A DNA stretch of 64,000 bases, from positions 3,384,001 to 3,448,000 of the forward strand of contig NZ_CP017024.1 of assembly GCF_014522265.1 (NCBI RefSeq). The letters are read 5' to 3'. Shown here piece after piece: positions 36,354-46,391 of this stretch. The first letter of the stretch is position 1. Every line of letters begins with the position of its first letter. The translations under genes were made by a program, and so were the position numbers. A model generated the notes under the pieces. The model saw nothing but the letters and a program-made list of their open reading frames with translations. It had not been told where the DNA came from and made no database searches. This DNA comes from Pseudomonas oryzihabitans (GTDB lineage Bacteria; Pseudomonadota; Gammaproteobacteria; Pseudomonadales; Pseudomonadaceae).

Positions 36354-36980
36354 TCAGGCCTGGATGGGGGCGCCGGTGGCGGCGCGCAGTTCATCGAGGC
36401 TGACGCCTTCGGCCAGCTCCACCAGCCGGAGACCGCCCTCGGTCACCTCCAGCACGGCCAGATCGGTGATGATCAGGTCGACCACGCCGACCCCGGTCAG
36501 CGGCAGGTCGCAAGCCGGCAGGATCTTGTGGGCGCCCTTGGCGGTATGCTCCATCAGCACCACCACGCGCTGCACCCCAGCCACCAGGTCCATGGCGCCG
36601 CCCATGCCCTTGACCATCTTGCCGGGGATCATCCAGTTGGCCAGGTCACCCTGGGCCGACACCTGCATGGCGCCGAGGATGGCCAGGTTGACGTGACCGC
36701 CGCGGATCATGCCGAAGCTGGCGGCGCTGTCGAAATAGCTGCTGCCGGGCAGGGCGGTGACGGTCTGCTTGCCGGCGTTGATCAGGTCCGGGTCGACCGT
36801 CTCGGTGGTGGGGAAGGGGCCGATGCCGAGCAGGCCGTTCTCCGACTGCAGCCAGACGTCCATGCCGGCGGGGATGTAGTTGGCGACGAGGGTCGGCAAG
36901 CCGATGCCAAGGTTGACGTAGAAGCCGTCCTGCAGCTCCCGGGCGGCGCGTTGCGCCATCTGTTCGCGGGTCCAGGCCAT
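36354..36980 (-). CDS. 3-oxoacid CoA-transferase, subunit B
   Basis: The 208-residue beta subunit carries the catalytic-glutamate motif in [17 protein letters not shown] and the [23 protein letters not shown] segment. With subunit A it moves CoA from an acyl-CoA donor to acetoacetate. The sequence resembles both ScoB/AtoA and the pseudomonad DhcB subunit, which acts on 3-dehydrocarnitine, so the precise 3-oxoacid is uncertain. It begins one base after the A subunit ends, indicating tight coupling. Confidence 0.9.
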   Translation of the reverse strand: MAWTREQMAQRAARELQDGFYVNLGIGLPTLVANYIPAGMDVWLQSENGLLGIGPFPTTETVDPDLINAGKQTVTALPGSSYFDSAASFGMIRGGHVNLAILGAMQVSAQGDLANWMIPGKMVKGMGGAMDLVAGVQRVVVLMEHTAKGAHKILPACDLPLTGVGVVDLIITDLAVLEVTEGGLRLVELAEGVSLDELRAATGAPIQA

Positions 36981-36981
36981 C

Positions 36982-37683
36982 TTACTTCTCCTCGCTCAGG
37001 GTGCGTTTCTCGATGCGTTTCTCGGGATTGGCGTTGACCACCAGGCGCTGCACGAAGATGCCGGGCAGGTGGATCTGGTCGGGGTCCAGCTCGCCGACTT
37101 CCACCAGCTCTTCCACCTCGGCGACGCAGACGCGACCGGCCATGGCGCACAGCGGATTGAAGTTGCGCGCGGTCTTGTTGAATACCAGATTGCCGGCCTT
37201 GTCGGCGCGTTGCGCCTTGACCAGGGCCACGTCGGCGGTCAGCGCCAGTTCCATGACATGCGGCTGGCCATTGAAGTCGCGGACCTCCTTGCCCTCGGCC
37301 ACCAGGGTGCCGTAGCCGGTGCGGGTGTAGAACGCCGGGATGCCCGCGCCACCGGCGCGCAGCTTCTCGGCCAGGGTGCCCTGGGGGGTGAATTCCAGCT
37401 CCAGTTCGCCGGCCAGATACTGGCGCTCGAATTCCTTGTTCTCGCCCACGTAGGAGGAAATCATCTTGCGGATCTGCCGGGTCTCCAGCAGCTGGCCGAG
37501 GCCGAAGCCGTCCACCCCGGCGTTGTTGCTGATGGCGGTCAGTTCGCGGGCGCCGGTGTCGCGCAGGGCGGCGATCAGCGCCTCGGGAATGCCGCAGAGG
37601 CCGAAGCCGCCCACGGCCAGGGTGATGCCGTCGCCGACCAGCCCGTCGAGGGCGGCCGCGGCGTTGGGATAGAGCTTGTTCAT
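36982..37683 (-). CDS. 3-oxoacid CoA-transferase, subunit A
   Basis: The 233-residue alpha subunit has the CoA-binding [16 protein letters not shown] motif, [21 protein letters not shown], and [23 protein letters not shown]. It resembles ScoA/AtoD and, strongly, the DhcA subunit of the pseudomonad dehydrocarnitine CoA-transferase as I recall it. Between bdhA and the B subunit it fits activation of acetoacetate. A carnitine link cannot be ruled out, since a betaine-type importer lies nearby. Confidence 0.9.
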   Translation of the reverse strand: MNKLYPNAAAALDGLVGDGITLAVGGFGLCGIPEALIAALRDTGARELTAISNNAGVDGFGLGQLLETRQIRKMISSYVGENKEFERQYLAGELELEFTPQGTLAEKLRAGGAGIPAFYTRTGYGTLVAEGKEVRDFNGQPHVMELALTADVALVKAQRADKAGNLVFNKTARNFNPLCAMAGRVCVAEVEELVEVGELDPDQIHLPGIFVQRLVVNANPEKRIEKRTLSEEK

Positions 37684-37702
37684 GACGGAGATCCTCTTGT
37701 CG

Positions 37703-38455
37703 TTATTGAGCGGTCCAGCCGCCGTCCATGGTCCAGGCGGCGCCGCGCACCTGGGCGGCGGCGTCGCTGCACAGGAACAGCGCCAGCTCGCCCAGCTGGT
37801 CGGTGGTGACGAAATCCTGCGACGGCTGCTTTTCGCTTAGCAGTTCACGACGCGCCTGATCCGGATCGCTGCCACGGCTGTCCAGTTGCTGCTGGATCAG
37901 CGGGGTGAGCACGAAACCTGGGCACAGTGCGTTGCAGGTGATGCCGGTGCGGGCGGTTTCCAGGGCGGTGACCTTGGTCAGACCCACCACGCCATGCTTG
38001 GCGGCGACATAGGCGGCCTTGCCGGTGGAGGCCACCAGGCCATGCACCGAGGAGATGTTGACGATGCGGCCCCAGTTGCCTTCGCGCATGCCCGGCAGCG
38101 CCAGACGGGTGGTGTGGAACACGGCCGAGAGATTGAGGGCGATCACCGCGTCCCAGCGCTCCACCGGAAAGTCCTCCACCGGCGCCACGTGCTGGATGCC
38201 GGCGTTGTTGACCAGGATGTCCACGCCGCCGAAGTCGCGTTTGGCGTAGGCGAAGAGGTCTTCGATCTCCTCCGGCCTGGACAGGTCGGCCCCGTGGAAA
38301 CCCGAGCGACCGGGGAGGCTGGCCTGGGCCGCAGCGGGATCGCCGAAGCCGTTGAGGATGAGGGTGGCGCCAGCGGCGGCCAGGCGCTGGGCGATGCCCA
38401 GGCCGATGCCGCTGGTGGAGCCGGTGACCAGGGCGGTCTTGCCGGTGAGGTCCAT
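37703..38455 (-). CDS. bdhA: D-3-hydroxybutyrate dehydrogenase
   Basis: This 250-residue SDR has TGSTSGIG at 11-18, [15 protein letters not shown] (diagnostic of BdhA), SSVHGLVAS and the catalytic Y-x3-K in AAYVAAKHG, plus the substrate-lid stretch [10 protein letters not shown]. It oxidises D-3-hydroxybutyrate to acetoacetate with NAD+. It is the second gene of the operon, 10 bases after the GntP-family permease gene ends, and hands its product to the CoA-transferase encoded next. Confidence 0.92.
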   Translation of the reverse strand: MDLTGKTALVTGSTSGIGLGIAQRLAAAGATLILNGFGDPAAAQASLPGRSGFHGADLSRPEEIEDLFAYAKRDFGGVDILVNNAGIQHVAPVEDFPVERWDAVIALNLSAVFHTTRLALPGMREGNWGRIVNISSVHGLVASTGKAAYVAAKHGVVGLTKVTALETARTGITCNALCPGFVLTPLIQQQLDSRGSDPDQARRELLSEKQPSQDFVTTDQLGELALFLCSDAAAQVRGAAWTMDGGWTAQ

Positions 38456-38465
38456 GGTGGTCTCC

Positions 38466-39860
38466 TTAGACGAGGCCGGTCAGGTAGTAGAGGGCGATGA
38501 CGAAGAACACCGCCACGGTCTTGATCAGGGTGATCTTGAACACGCCGCCATAGGCTTCGCGGTGGGTCAGGCCGGTCACCGCCAGCAGGGTGATCACCGC
38601 GCCGTTGTGCGGCAGGGTGTCCATGCCGCCACTGGCCATGGCCGCCACCCGGTGCAGGACTTCCAGGGGAATGCCCGCGCCATTGGCGGCGGCGATGAAG
38701 GTGTCGCTCATGGCCGCCAGGGCGATGCTCATGCCGCCCGAGGCGGAACCGGTGATGCCGGCCAGCAGGGTCACGCTCACCGCCTCGTTGATCAGCGGAT
38801 CGGGGATGGCCTTGAGGCCCTGGGCGAACAGCACGAAGCCGGGCAGGGCGGCGATCACCGCGCCGAAGCCGTATTCCGACGCCGTGTTCATCCCGGCCAG
38901 CAGGGCGCCGGAGACGGCGGTCTTGCTGCCTTCCGCCAGGCGCCCGCGGATGGCGCCGAAGCCGGTCGCCAGCACCAGCAGGATGCCCGCCAGCAGCGCG
39001 CCTTCCACCGCCCAGATACCGGTCAGCTTGGCCACCTCCTGGGTCACCGGCTTGGCCATGCCGGGCAAGGCCAGGTTATGGGTAGCGCCATACCAGTCGG
39101 GAATCCAGCGGGTCAGCAGCAGGTTGAGCACGCCTACCAGCACCAGCGGCGCCAGGGCCAGCCAGGGGTTGGGCAGCGGCAGGTCGGCGGCGGTCTCGGG
39201 TTCGTTGCGCAGCGGCACGCTGGCATAGCCTTCGCCGCTGTTGCGGGCCTTGCGCCGGGCGCTGCCGAGGTAGGTCAGGCCAACGGCGATGACGAACAGC
39301 GAACCGGCCAGGCCCAGCCAGGGCGCGGCCCAGGCGGTGGTCTGGAAGAAGCTGGTGGGGATGATGTTCTGGATCTGCGGCGTGCCGGGCAGGGCATCCA
39401 TGGTGAAGGAGAAGGCGCCCAGGGCGATGGTCGCCGGGATCAGCCGCTTGGGGATGTCGCTCTGGCGAAACATCTCGGCGGCGAAGGGATAGACCGCGAA
39501 GACCACCACGAACAGCGAGACGCCGCCATAGGTGAGCAGGGCGCAGACCGCGACGATCACCGGGATGGCCCGTTCGCGACCGAGCAGGCGGATGGCCGCG
39601 GCGACGATCGCGCGGGAAAAGCCCGACAGCTCGATCAGCTTGCCGAACAGGGCGCCCAGCATGAAAACCGGGAAGTAGAGTTTGAGAAAGCCCACCATCT
39701 TGTCCATGAACACCCCGGTGAAGGCGGGCGCCACGGCGGACGGATCGGTAAGCAGCACGGCGCCGAGGGCGGCGAGGGGGGCAAAGAGGATGACACTGAA
39801 ACCCCGGTAGGCGGCGAACATCAGCAGCGCCAGGGCGGCGAGTGCAATCAGGACACTCAT
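38466..39860 (-). CDS. GntP-family permease, probable 3-hydroxybutyrate uptake
   Basis: The 464-residue inner-membrane protein has 12 or more hydrophobic segments with the GntP-family pattern (YFPVFMLGALFGKLIELSG, LLTYGGVSLFVVVFAVYPFA, GAFSFTMDALPGTPQIQN, SGGMDTLPHNGAVITLLAV). Family members carry gluconate, other hydroxyacids or D-3-hydroxybutyrate. Being first in an operon with bdhA, CoA-transferase, thiolase and atoE, it probably imports 3-hydroxybutyrate. AGGAG precedes the ATG, and a sigma-54 promoter lies 80 bases upstream. Confidence 0.88.
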   Translation of the reverse strand: MSVLIALAALALLMFAAYRGFSVILFAPLAALGAVLLTDPSAVAPAFTGVFMDKMVGFLKLYFPVFMLGALFGKLIELSGFSRAIVAAAIRLLGRERAIPVIVAVCALLTYGGVSLFVVVFAVYPFAAEMFRQSDIPKRLIPATIALGAFSFTMDALPGTPQIQNIIPTSFFQTTAWAAPWLGLAGSLFVIAVGLTYLGSARRKARNSGEGYASVPLRNEPETAADLPLPNPWLALAPLVLVGVLNLLLTRWIPDWYGATHNLALPGMAKPVTQEVAKLTGIWAVEGALLAGILLVLATGFGAIRGRLAEGSKTAVSGALLAGMNTASEYGFGAVIAALPGFVLFAQGLKAIPDPLINEAVSVTLLAGITGSASGGMSIALAAMSDTFIAAANGAGIPLEVLHRVAAMASGGMDTLPHNGAVITLLAVTGLTHREAYGGVFKITLIKTVAVFFVIALYYLTGLV

Positions 39861-39938
39861 GGCTTCTCCTAGAGCTTCGCCTGGGGCGAAGCGGTTCTTG
39901 TTGTTATAAGGGCGATGCAGGAATCGCCCGAATGCAGG

Positions 39939-39954
39939 AGCCAGAACCGTGCCA
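39939..39954 (-). promoter_or_regulatory. Sigma-54 promoter of the hydroxybutyrate operon
   Basis: On the minus strand the site reads TGGCACGGTTCTGGCT: GG, ten bases, GC, with a perfect TGGCACG half. The start of transcription would fall near 39928, leaving a 68-base leader before the GntP ATG. A sigma-54 activator gene lies immediately upstream at 40222-41664. Confidence 0.8.
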
Positions 39955-40036
39955 GCTTTGTAAGTTGTTGTTTTGTATAAGATTTTATTTTGATCTCTGC
40001 CCGCTACCGATAGATTGTCTCAAAAGCTGGACCCCG

Positions 40037-40193
40037 TAGGTTGGGCTGAGCGAAGCGAAGCCCAACATCAGTCCACGGGCGGCAATGTTGGCCTTCGACG
40101 ATAAAGCGGTTTCAAACCAGCCTACGCCGTGACTCTGTAGGAGCGGCCCATGGCCGCGACAAACGATCTATCGCGGCCATGGGCCGCTTCTAC
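40037..40193. repeat. GTTGGGCT repeat followed by a REP-type inverted pair
   Basis: At 40037-40134 is an inverted copy of the 28411 repeat family (GGTTGGGCTGAGCGAAGCG and CGACGATAAAGCGG). At 40135-40193 follow two oppositely oriented copies of the GTAGGAGCGGCCCATGGCC unit. It fills the space between the sigma-54 promoter at 39939 and the activator gene, where enhancer sites would be expected; no separate gene is present. Confidence 0.8.
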
Positions 40194-40221
40194 GGACTGC
40201 GTCTCTATATCTGGACATGTC

Positions 40222-41660
<1,439 letters not shown>

Positions 41661-41664
<4 letters not shown>

Positions 41665-42578
41665 GGCTTCAGCGCATGGCGCAGCTGGTGCAGCCGGCGC
41701 TGGACGATACGCTCGCGCCGCGCCGCGTCCCACTCGTGAAAGCCCGCACCACTGCGCAGGCCGGTACGGCCGGCCGCCACCTGGTCTTCCAGCAGCTGCA
41801 GCGGCGCCTCGTCCCGCGCCAGGGTTGGCCAGAGGTGGCTGGCGATGTCGCGAAAGGTGTCCAGGCCGCCCATGTCCGCCGCTTCCAGCGGACCGACCAT
41901 GGCATAGCGCCGGCCCAGCGAGGCACGCATCACCCGGTCCACCGTCTCGGCATCCGCCGCGCCGCTCTGCACGATGTGCAGGGCCTCGCGCAGCAGGGCG
42001 AATTGCAGGCGGTTGCCGATGAAGCCGGGAATGGCGTGCTGCAAGACCACGGCCTCCAGGTCGGCGGCCTCCAGCAGCTGGCGCACGGATTCCAGATGGG
42101 CGGGCAGGGTGGCCGTGCCGGGCACCAGCTCCACCAGCGGGATGAAGTGCGGCGGATTCCAGAAGTGGGCGATCAGCAGGCGCTCGGGATGGTGCAGGTG
42201 CGCGGCCAGCTCGTCCGGTGGCAGGCCGCTGGTATTGCTGGCGATCAGGGCATGGGGGCGCAGCACGGCTTCAAGCTGGGCGTAGAGCCGGTGCTTGAGC
42301 TCCAGGCGCTCGGGCACGGCTTCGAACAGCAGGTCGCAATCGGCGAGATCGGCCAGGTCGGTGGTGGTGGTCAGGCGGGCGATCACCGCCTCGGTGTCCA
42401 CCGCGATGTCGGCTTCTTCCAGCTCGGCGAGCAGGGTGCGCGCGGTGGCTGCCACCTCGGCGAGGCGGACGGGGTCGAGGTCCTGCAGCCGCACGGCATG
42501 GCCGTGGCGCGCCAGATGCACGGCGATGCCGATGCCCATGAGACCGGAACCCAGGACGGCGAGGCGAGGCGTGGTCAT
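41661..42578 (-). CDS. 3-hydroxyacyl-CoA dehydrogenase-family protein
   Basis: The 305-residue protein has GSGLMGIG near residue 9, the HFWNPPHFIPLVELVPG motif with the catalytic histidine-glutamate pair and a C-terminal 3HCDH domain. The family oxidises L-3-hydroxyacyl-CoA or, in some branches, free hydroxyacids such as carnitine and gulonate. Start at 42578 follows AAGGAAAAG. It overlaps the sigma-54 activator by four bases, an unusual coupling of an enzyme to a regulator; it may act on a side substrate of the hydroxybutyrate pathway or generate the inducer. Confidence 0.85.
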
Positions 42579-42726
42579 GATCTTTTCCTTGTGAGACGGC
42601 CGCGGCAACCGTCTCACACTTGACTGCCCCCGGCCAAGGCACGGAGCGCCGCCTTGCACCAAAGGCGGGCCCTGGTAATGGATTCGTTGCGGGCCCCTGG
42701 GCTCTGTCACGCCCCTTGGCCGGGGC

Positions 42727-42742
42727 TGGCATGGGCACTGCT
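42727..42742 (+). promoter_or_regulatory. Candidate sigma-54 promoter of codB-codA
   Basis: TGGCATGGGCACTGCT has GG-N10-GC spacing and good TGGCA and TGC halves. The expected start near 42753 leaves about 24 bases, including CGAGGAG, before the ATG at 42777. Nitrogen control of cytosine use through NtrC would be consistent, but no NtrC site is evident. Confidence 0.45.
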
Positions 42743-42776
42743 ACAGGACAGGCACGTCCATCCCGAGGAGTCCCTT

Positions 42777-44039
42777 ATGAGCAACGCCGGCAACGACTAT
42801 CCCCTGAGCGAAGTGCCGCCCCACGCCCGCAAGGGTCTGGCCTCCCTGGCCATGGTGCTGCTGGGCTTCACCTTCTTCACCGCCACCATGTTCGCCGGTG
42901 GCAAGCTGGGGGTGGCCTTCGGTTTCGCCGACCTGCTGCTGGTCATCGCCCTCGGCAATCTGCTGCTGGGTCTCTATGCCGCCGCCCTCGGCCATATCGC
43001 CTGTCGCAGCGGCCTCAACTCGGTGCTGATGGGGCGCTTCGCCTTTGGCGAACGCGGCAGCAAGCTGTGCGACCTCATCCTCGGCTTCACCCAGATCGGC
43101 TGGTACGCCTGGGGTACGGCCACCGCTGCGGTGGTGCTGGGCAAGTACTTCGGCCTGGAGCAGGGCGCGGTGCTGGCGCTGATGGCGGTGTTCGGCCTGG
43201 GCTTCTGCGCCACCGCCTACATCGGCTACCGGGGCCTGGAGATCCTCTCCTGGATCGCCGTGCCGGCCATGGCGCTGCTGCTGATCCTGTCCATGAGCGT
43301 GACCACCACCAAGGCCGGCGGCCTGGCCGGCCTGCTGGCGATCCAGCCCAGCAGCAGCCTGGACCTGTCCACCGCCATCACCCTGGTGTTCGGCACCTTT
43401 GTCAGTGGTGCCACCCAGGCCACCAACTGGACGCGCTTCGCCCGCTCCACCCGGGTGGCGGTACTTGCCAGCCTGATCGGCTTCTTCCTCGGCAACGGCC
43501 TGATGGTGCTGATCGGCGCCTATGGCGCCATCGTCTACCAGCAACCGGACGTAGTGGAGGTGCTGATGTTGCAGGGCTTCGCCACCGCCGCCCTGGCCAT
43601 GTTGCTGCTCAACATCTGGAGCACCCAGGACAACACCATCTACAACTTCGCCGTGGCCGGCTGCAACCTGGTGCGCACCAGCCGCCGCAAGACGGTGACC
43701 CTGGCCGGCGCCCTGATCGGCACCGCCCTGGCGCTGCTAGGCATGTACGACCTGCTGGTGCCCTATCTGGTGCTGCTCGGCACGGTGATCCCGCCCATCG
43801 GCGGGGTGATCGTCGCCGACTTCTGGCTGCGCCACCGCGGCCGCTATCCGCTGCTCGCCGAGGCCCGCCTGCCGCACTACAACTGGCCGGGCCTGGCCGC
43901 CTATGGGCTGGGCACCCTGGCTGCCTTCAATTCACCCTGGGTCGCGCCCCTGGTGGGCATCGGGGTGGCGGCGCTCGGCTATGGCGTGTTCAATGGCCTG
44001 AGTCGCGGTCGTCGTACCGCCGCCCCCGCTTCGCTCTAG
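42777..44039 (+). CDS. codB: Cytosine permease
   Basis: The 420-residue protein is a nucleobase:cation symporter-1 (NCS1) carrier with about twelve hydrophobic segments. It opens DYPLSEVPPHARKGLASLAMVLLGFTFFTATMFAGG and contains GTFVSGATQATNWTRFAR and NIWSTQDNTIYNFAVAG, all CodB features. It imports cytosine with a cation. AGGAG precedes ATG 42777. The cytosine deaminase gene starts 10 bases downstream, a classical codBA operon. Confidence 0.92.
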   Translation: MSNAGNDYPLSEVPPHARKGLASLAMVLLGFTFFTATMFAGGKLGVAFGFADLLLVIALGNLLLGLYAAALGHIACRSGLNSVLMGRFAFGERGSKLCDLILGFTQIGWYAWGTATAAVVLGKYFGLEQGAVLALMAVFGLGFCATAYIGYRGLEILSWIAVPAMALLLILSMSVTTTKAGGLAGLLAIQPSSSLDLSTAITLVFGTFVSGATQATNWTRFARSTRVAVLASLIGFFLGNGLMVLIGAYGAIVYQQPDVVEVLMLQGFATAALAMLLLNIWSTQDNTIYNFAVAGCNLVRTSRRKTVTLAGALIGTALALLGMYDLLVPYLVLLGTVIPPIGGVIVADFWLRHRGRYPLLAEARLPHYNWPGLAAYGLGTLAAFNSPWVAPLVGIGVAALGYGVFNGLSRGRRTAAPASL

Positions 44040-44049
44040 GAGATCCACC

Positions 44050-45294
44050 ATGCGCATCCTCAATGCCCGCCTGCGTGACCGCGAAGGCCTCCATGACATT
44101 CGCCTGGAAGGCGGACGCATCGCCGCCATCGCCGAGCAGCTCATGCCGCCCGCGGTAGGGCCGGACGACCTCGACGCCGCCGGCAACCTGGTGGTGCCGC
44201 CCTTCGTCGAGCCGCACATCCACCTCGATGCCACCCTGACCGCCGGCGAGCCGCGCTGGAACATGAGCGGCACCCTGTTCGAAGGCATCGAATGCTGGGG
44301 CGAGCGCAAGGCCACCATCACCCAGGAAGACACCAAGACCCGCGCCACGCGCACCATCCGCGCCCTGGCCACCCACGGCATCCAGCACGTGCGCACCCAT
44401 GTCGATGTCACCGATCCGTCGCTGGCCGCGCTCAAGGCCATGCTGGAGGTGCGCGAGGAAACCCGGCACCTGATCGATCTGCAGATCGTCGCCTTTCCCC
44501 AGGAGGGCATCGAGTCCTTCAAGAATGGGCGCGAGCTGATGGAGGAGTCGATCCGCCTGGGCGCCGATGTGGTCGGCGGCATCCCGCACTTCGAGTACAC
44601 CCGCGACCAGGGGGTGAGCTCGGTGAAATTCCTCATGGACCTGGCCGAGCGCACCGGCTGCCTGGTGGACGTCCATTGCGACGAAACCGACGATCCCCAC
44701 TCGCGCTTCCTGGAGGTGCTGGCCGAAGAGGCGCGCAGCCGCGGCATGGGTTCGCGGGTCACCGCCAGCCACACCACCGCCATGGGCTCCTACGACAACG
44801 CCTACTGCGCCAAGCTGTTCCGCCTGCTGACCCATGCCGGCATCAACTTCATCTCCTGCCCGACCGAGAGCATCCACCTGCAGGGCCGCTTCGACAGCTT
44901 TCCCAAGCGCCGCGGCGTGACCCGGGTCAACGAGCTGCTGGAGGCCGGCCTCAATGTCTGCTTCGCCCAGGATTCCATCGTCGATCCCTGGTATCCACTG
45001 GGGAACGGCAACATCCTGCGCGTGCTGGAAGCAGGGCTGCACATCTGCCACATGCTCGGCTATCGCAACCTGCAATCTGCACTGGACCTGGTCACGGTCA
45101 ATAGCGCCAAGGCCCTATGCCTGGGCGATCGCTACGGCCTGGAGGAGGGGCGGCCAGCCAACCTGCTGGTGCTCTCCGCCGACAGCGACTACGAGATGGT
45201 CCGCAGCCAGGGCCTGCCGCTGTACTCCATCCGTAACGGCAAGGTGCTGATGCAGCGCCGCCCGGCGCAGGTGGAACTGGCGGACGTGTTGTAA
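44050..45294 (+). CDS. codA: Cytosine deaminase
   Basis: The 414-residue amidohydrolase-fold enzyme has H56 and H58 in VEPHIHLD, HCDETDD and ASHTTAMGS with further metal and catalytic histidines, and FAQDSIVDPWYPLGNGN with the metal-binding aspartate. These match E. coli CodA. It hydrolyses cytosine to uracil and ammonia in the cytoplasm, supplying nitrogen and pyrimidine. AGGAGA precedes the ATG. It is the second gene of the codBA operon and ends before a repeat array. Confidence 0.93.
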   Translation: MRILNARLRDREGLHDIRLEGGRIAAIAEQLMPPAVGPDDLDAAGNLVVPPFVEPHIHLDATLTAGEPRWNMSGTLFEGIECWGERKATITQEDTKTRATRTIRALATHGIQHVRTHVDVTDPSLAALKAMLEVREETRHLIDLQIVAFPQEGIESFKNGRELMEESIRLGADVVGGIPHFEYTRDQGVSSVKFLMDLAERTGCLVDVHCDETDDPHSRFLEVLAEEARSRGMGSRVTASHTTAMGSYDNAYCAKLFRLLTHAGINFISCPTESIHLQGRFDSFPKRRGVTRVNELLEAGLNVCFAQDSIVDPWYPLGNGNILRVLEAGLHICHMLGYRNLQSALDLVTVNSAKALCLGDRYGLEEGRPANLLVLSADSDYEMVRSQGLPLYSIRNGKVLMQRRPAQVELADVL

Positions 45295-45342
45295 CGGACC
45301 TTGGCCATGGCGGTCCGTCAAAGTGGACACCGCGAACGTAAG

Positions 45343-45702
45343 TCCCCCCCTCCCTCTGGGTGAGGGCGCGCCTCATGCCGAAGGCCCAGTGGAAATGGCT
45401 GCGCCGTTTTCCACGCTACGGCGCTGCGATTTTCAGGGCTAGCAAAGATCTGATTCTCACTCGAACAACCCCCTCTCCCTCTGGGAGAGGGCTGAGGTGA
45501 GGGCACGCCCCATTCCGAAGTCCCCAGTGGAAAAGGCTGCGCCGTTTTCCACGCTACGGCGCTGCGATTTTCAGGGCTGGCAAAGATCTGATTCTTACTC
45601 GAACAACCCCCTCTCCCTCTGGGAGAGGGCTGGGGTGAGGGCAGTCCCCATTCCGAAGTCCCCAGTGGAAAAGGCTGCGCCGTTTTCCACGCTACGGCGC
45701 TG
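45343..45702. repeat. Tandem array of 138-bp units, about 2.6 copies
   Basis: The CCGTTTTCCACGCTACGGCG tract recurs at 45404, 45542 and 45680, exactly 138 bases apart. Each unit also has CCCTCTCCCTCTGGGAGAGG, a self-complementary segment like that of the 8245 array, and TGGAAAAGGCTGCGCCG next to its inverse. Copies two and three are almost identical, the first more diverged. No coding frame is maintained. Confidence 0.9.
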
Positions 45703-45766
45703 ATCGCGGCCATGGGCCGCTCCTACAGGAGAATCAAGATCTGTAGGAGCGGCCCATGGCCGCGAT
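45703..45766. repeat. REP-type inverted pair
   Basis: ATCGCGGCCATGGGCCGCTC and its inverted partner ending GCCCATGGCCGCGAT, 16 bases apart, directly abut the 138-bp array. This is the third copy of the pair seen at 35090 and 40135. The 45767-45870 remainder shows no gene. Confidence 0.85.
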
Positions 45767-45870
45767 TAGGGGCTCCTGGCAGCAGCGGATCGTCCTGACC
45801 GCAACTGCCATTACCCATGTCGCGTTCCATCGCGTCGGCCTTCGCTGGCGCTCGACCCAACCTGTGAATC

Positions 45871-46356
45871 CTAGCGCCCACTCTCGGCGAAATCCCGTAG
45901 TGCCGCGCCGTCCAGGCGATAGCGCACCCACTCGCGCTGCGCCTTGGCGCCCAGGCTTTCGTAGAAGTCGATGGCCGGGGTGTTCCAGTCCAGCACGCTC
46001 CATTCCAGGCGGCCGCAGTCGTTGGCCACCGCCTCCCGAGCCAGTTCGCGCAGCAGCCCCTTGCCCAGGCCGGTGCCGCGGGCGCTGGGGCTCACATAGA
46101 GGTCTTCCAGGTAGATGCCGTTGCGGCCCAGCCAGGTGGAATAGCTGTAGAAATACACGGCATAGCCCACCACCGCGCCGTCGTGCTCGGCAACCAGCGC
46201 CCGGGTCGGAGTATCGGCTGCGAACAGCGTGGCCTCGATCTGAGCGGGGCTGGCCAGTACCTCGTGAACGGCCTTTTCATAGTCGGCCAGTTCGACGATC
46301 AGTTCATGGATGCGGGTGGCGTCTTCGCGGCGGGCGGGGCGGATCTGGGTGGTCAT
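45871..46356 (-). CDS. GNAT-family N-acetyltransferase
   Basis: The 161-residue enzyme has the GNAT acetyl-CoA loop SARGTGLGKGLLRELA, followed by VLDWNTPAIDFYESLGA. The opening IRPARREDATRIHELIVELADYE and YFYSYSTWLGRNGIYLEDLYV resemble spermidine/diamine N-acetyltransferases of the SAT type, so a polyamine or thialysine-like substrate is possible. It ends the minus-strand run that begins at 49984 and lies 35 bases after the hybrid kinase gene, so it may share the transcript. Confidence 0.85.
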   Translation of the reverse strand: MTTQIRPARREDATRIHELIVELADYEKAVHEVLASPAQIEATLFAADTPTRALVAEHDGAVVGYAVYFYSYSTWLGRNGIYLEDLYVSPSARGTGLGKGLLRELAREAVANDCGRLEWSVLDWNTPAIDFYESLGAKAQREWVRYRLDGAALRDFAESGR

Positions 46357-46391
46357 GGGTGCCTTGGTCTGGTCGCGGGGCGGCGCCGACC

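Noticed and set aside
46092-46280. Alternative frames inside the acetyltransferase and kinase genes
   Set aside because: They are shadows of conserved coding sequence.
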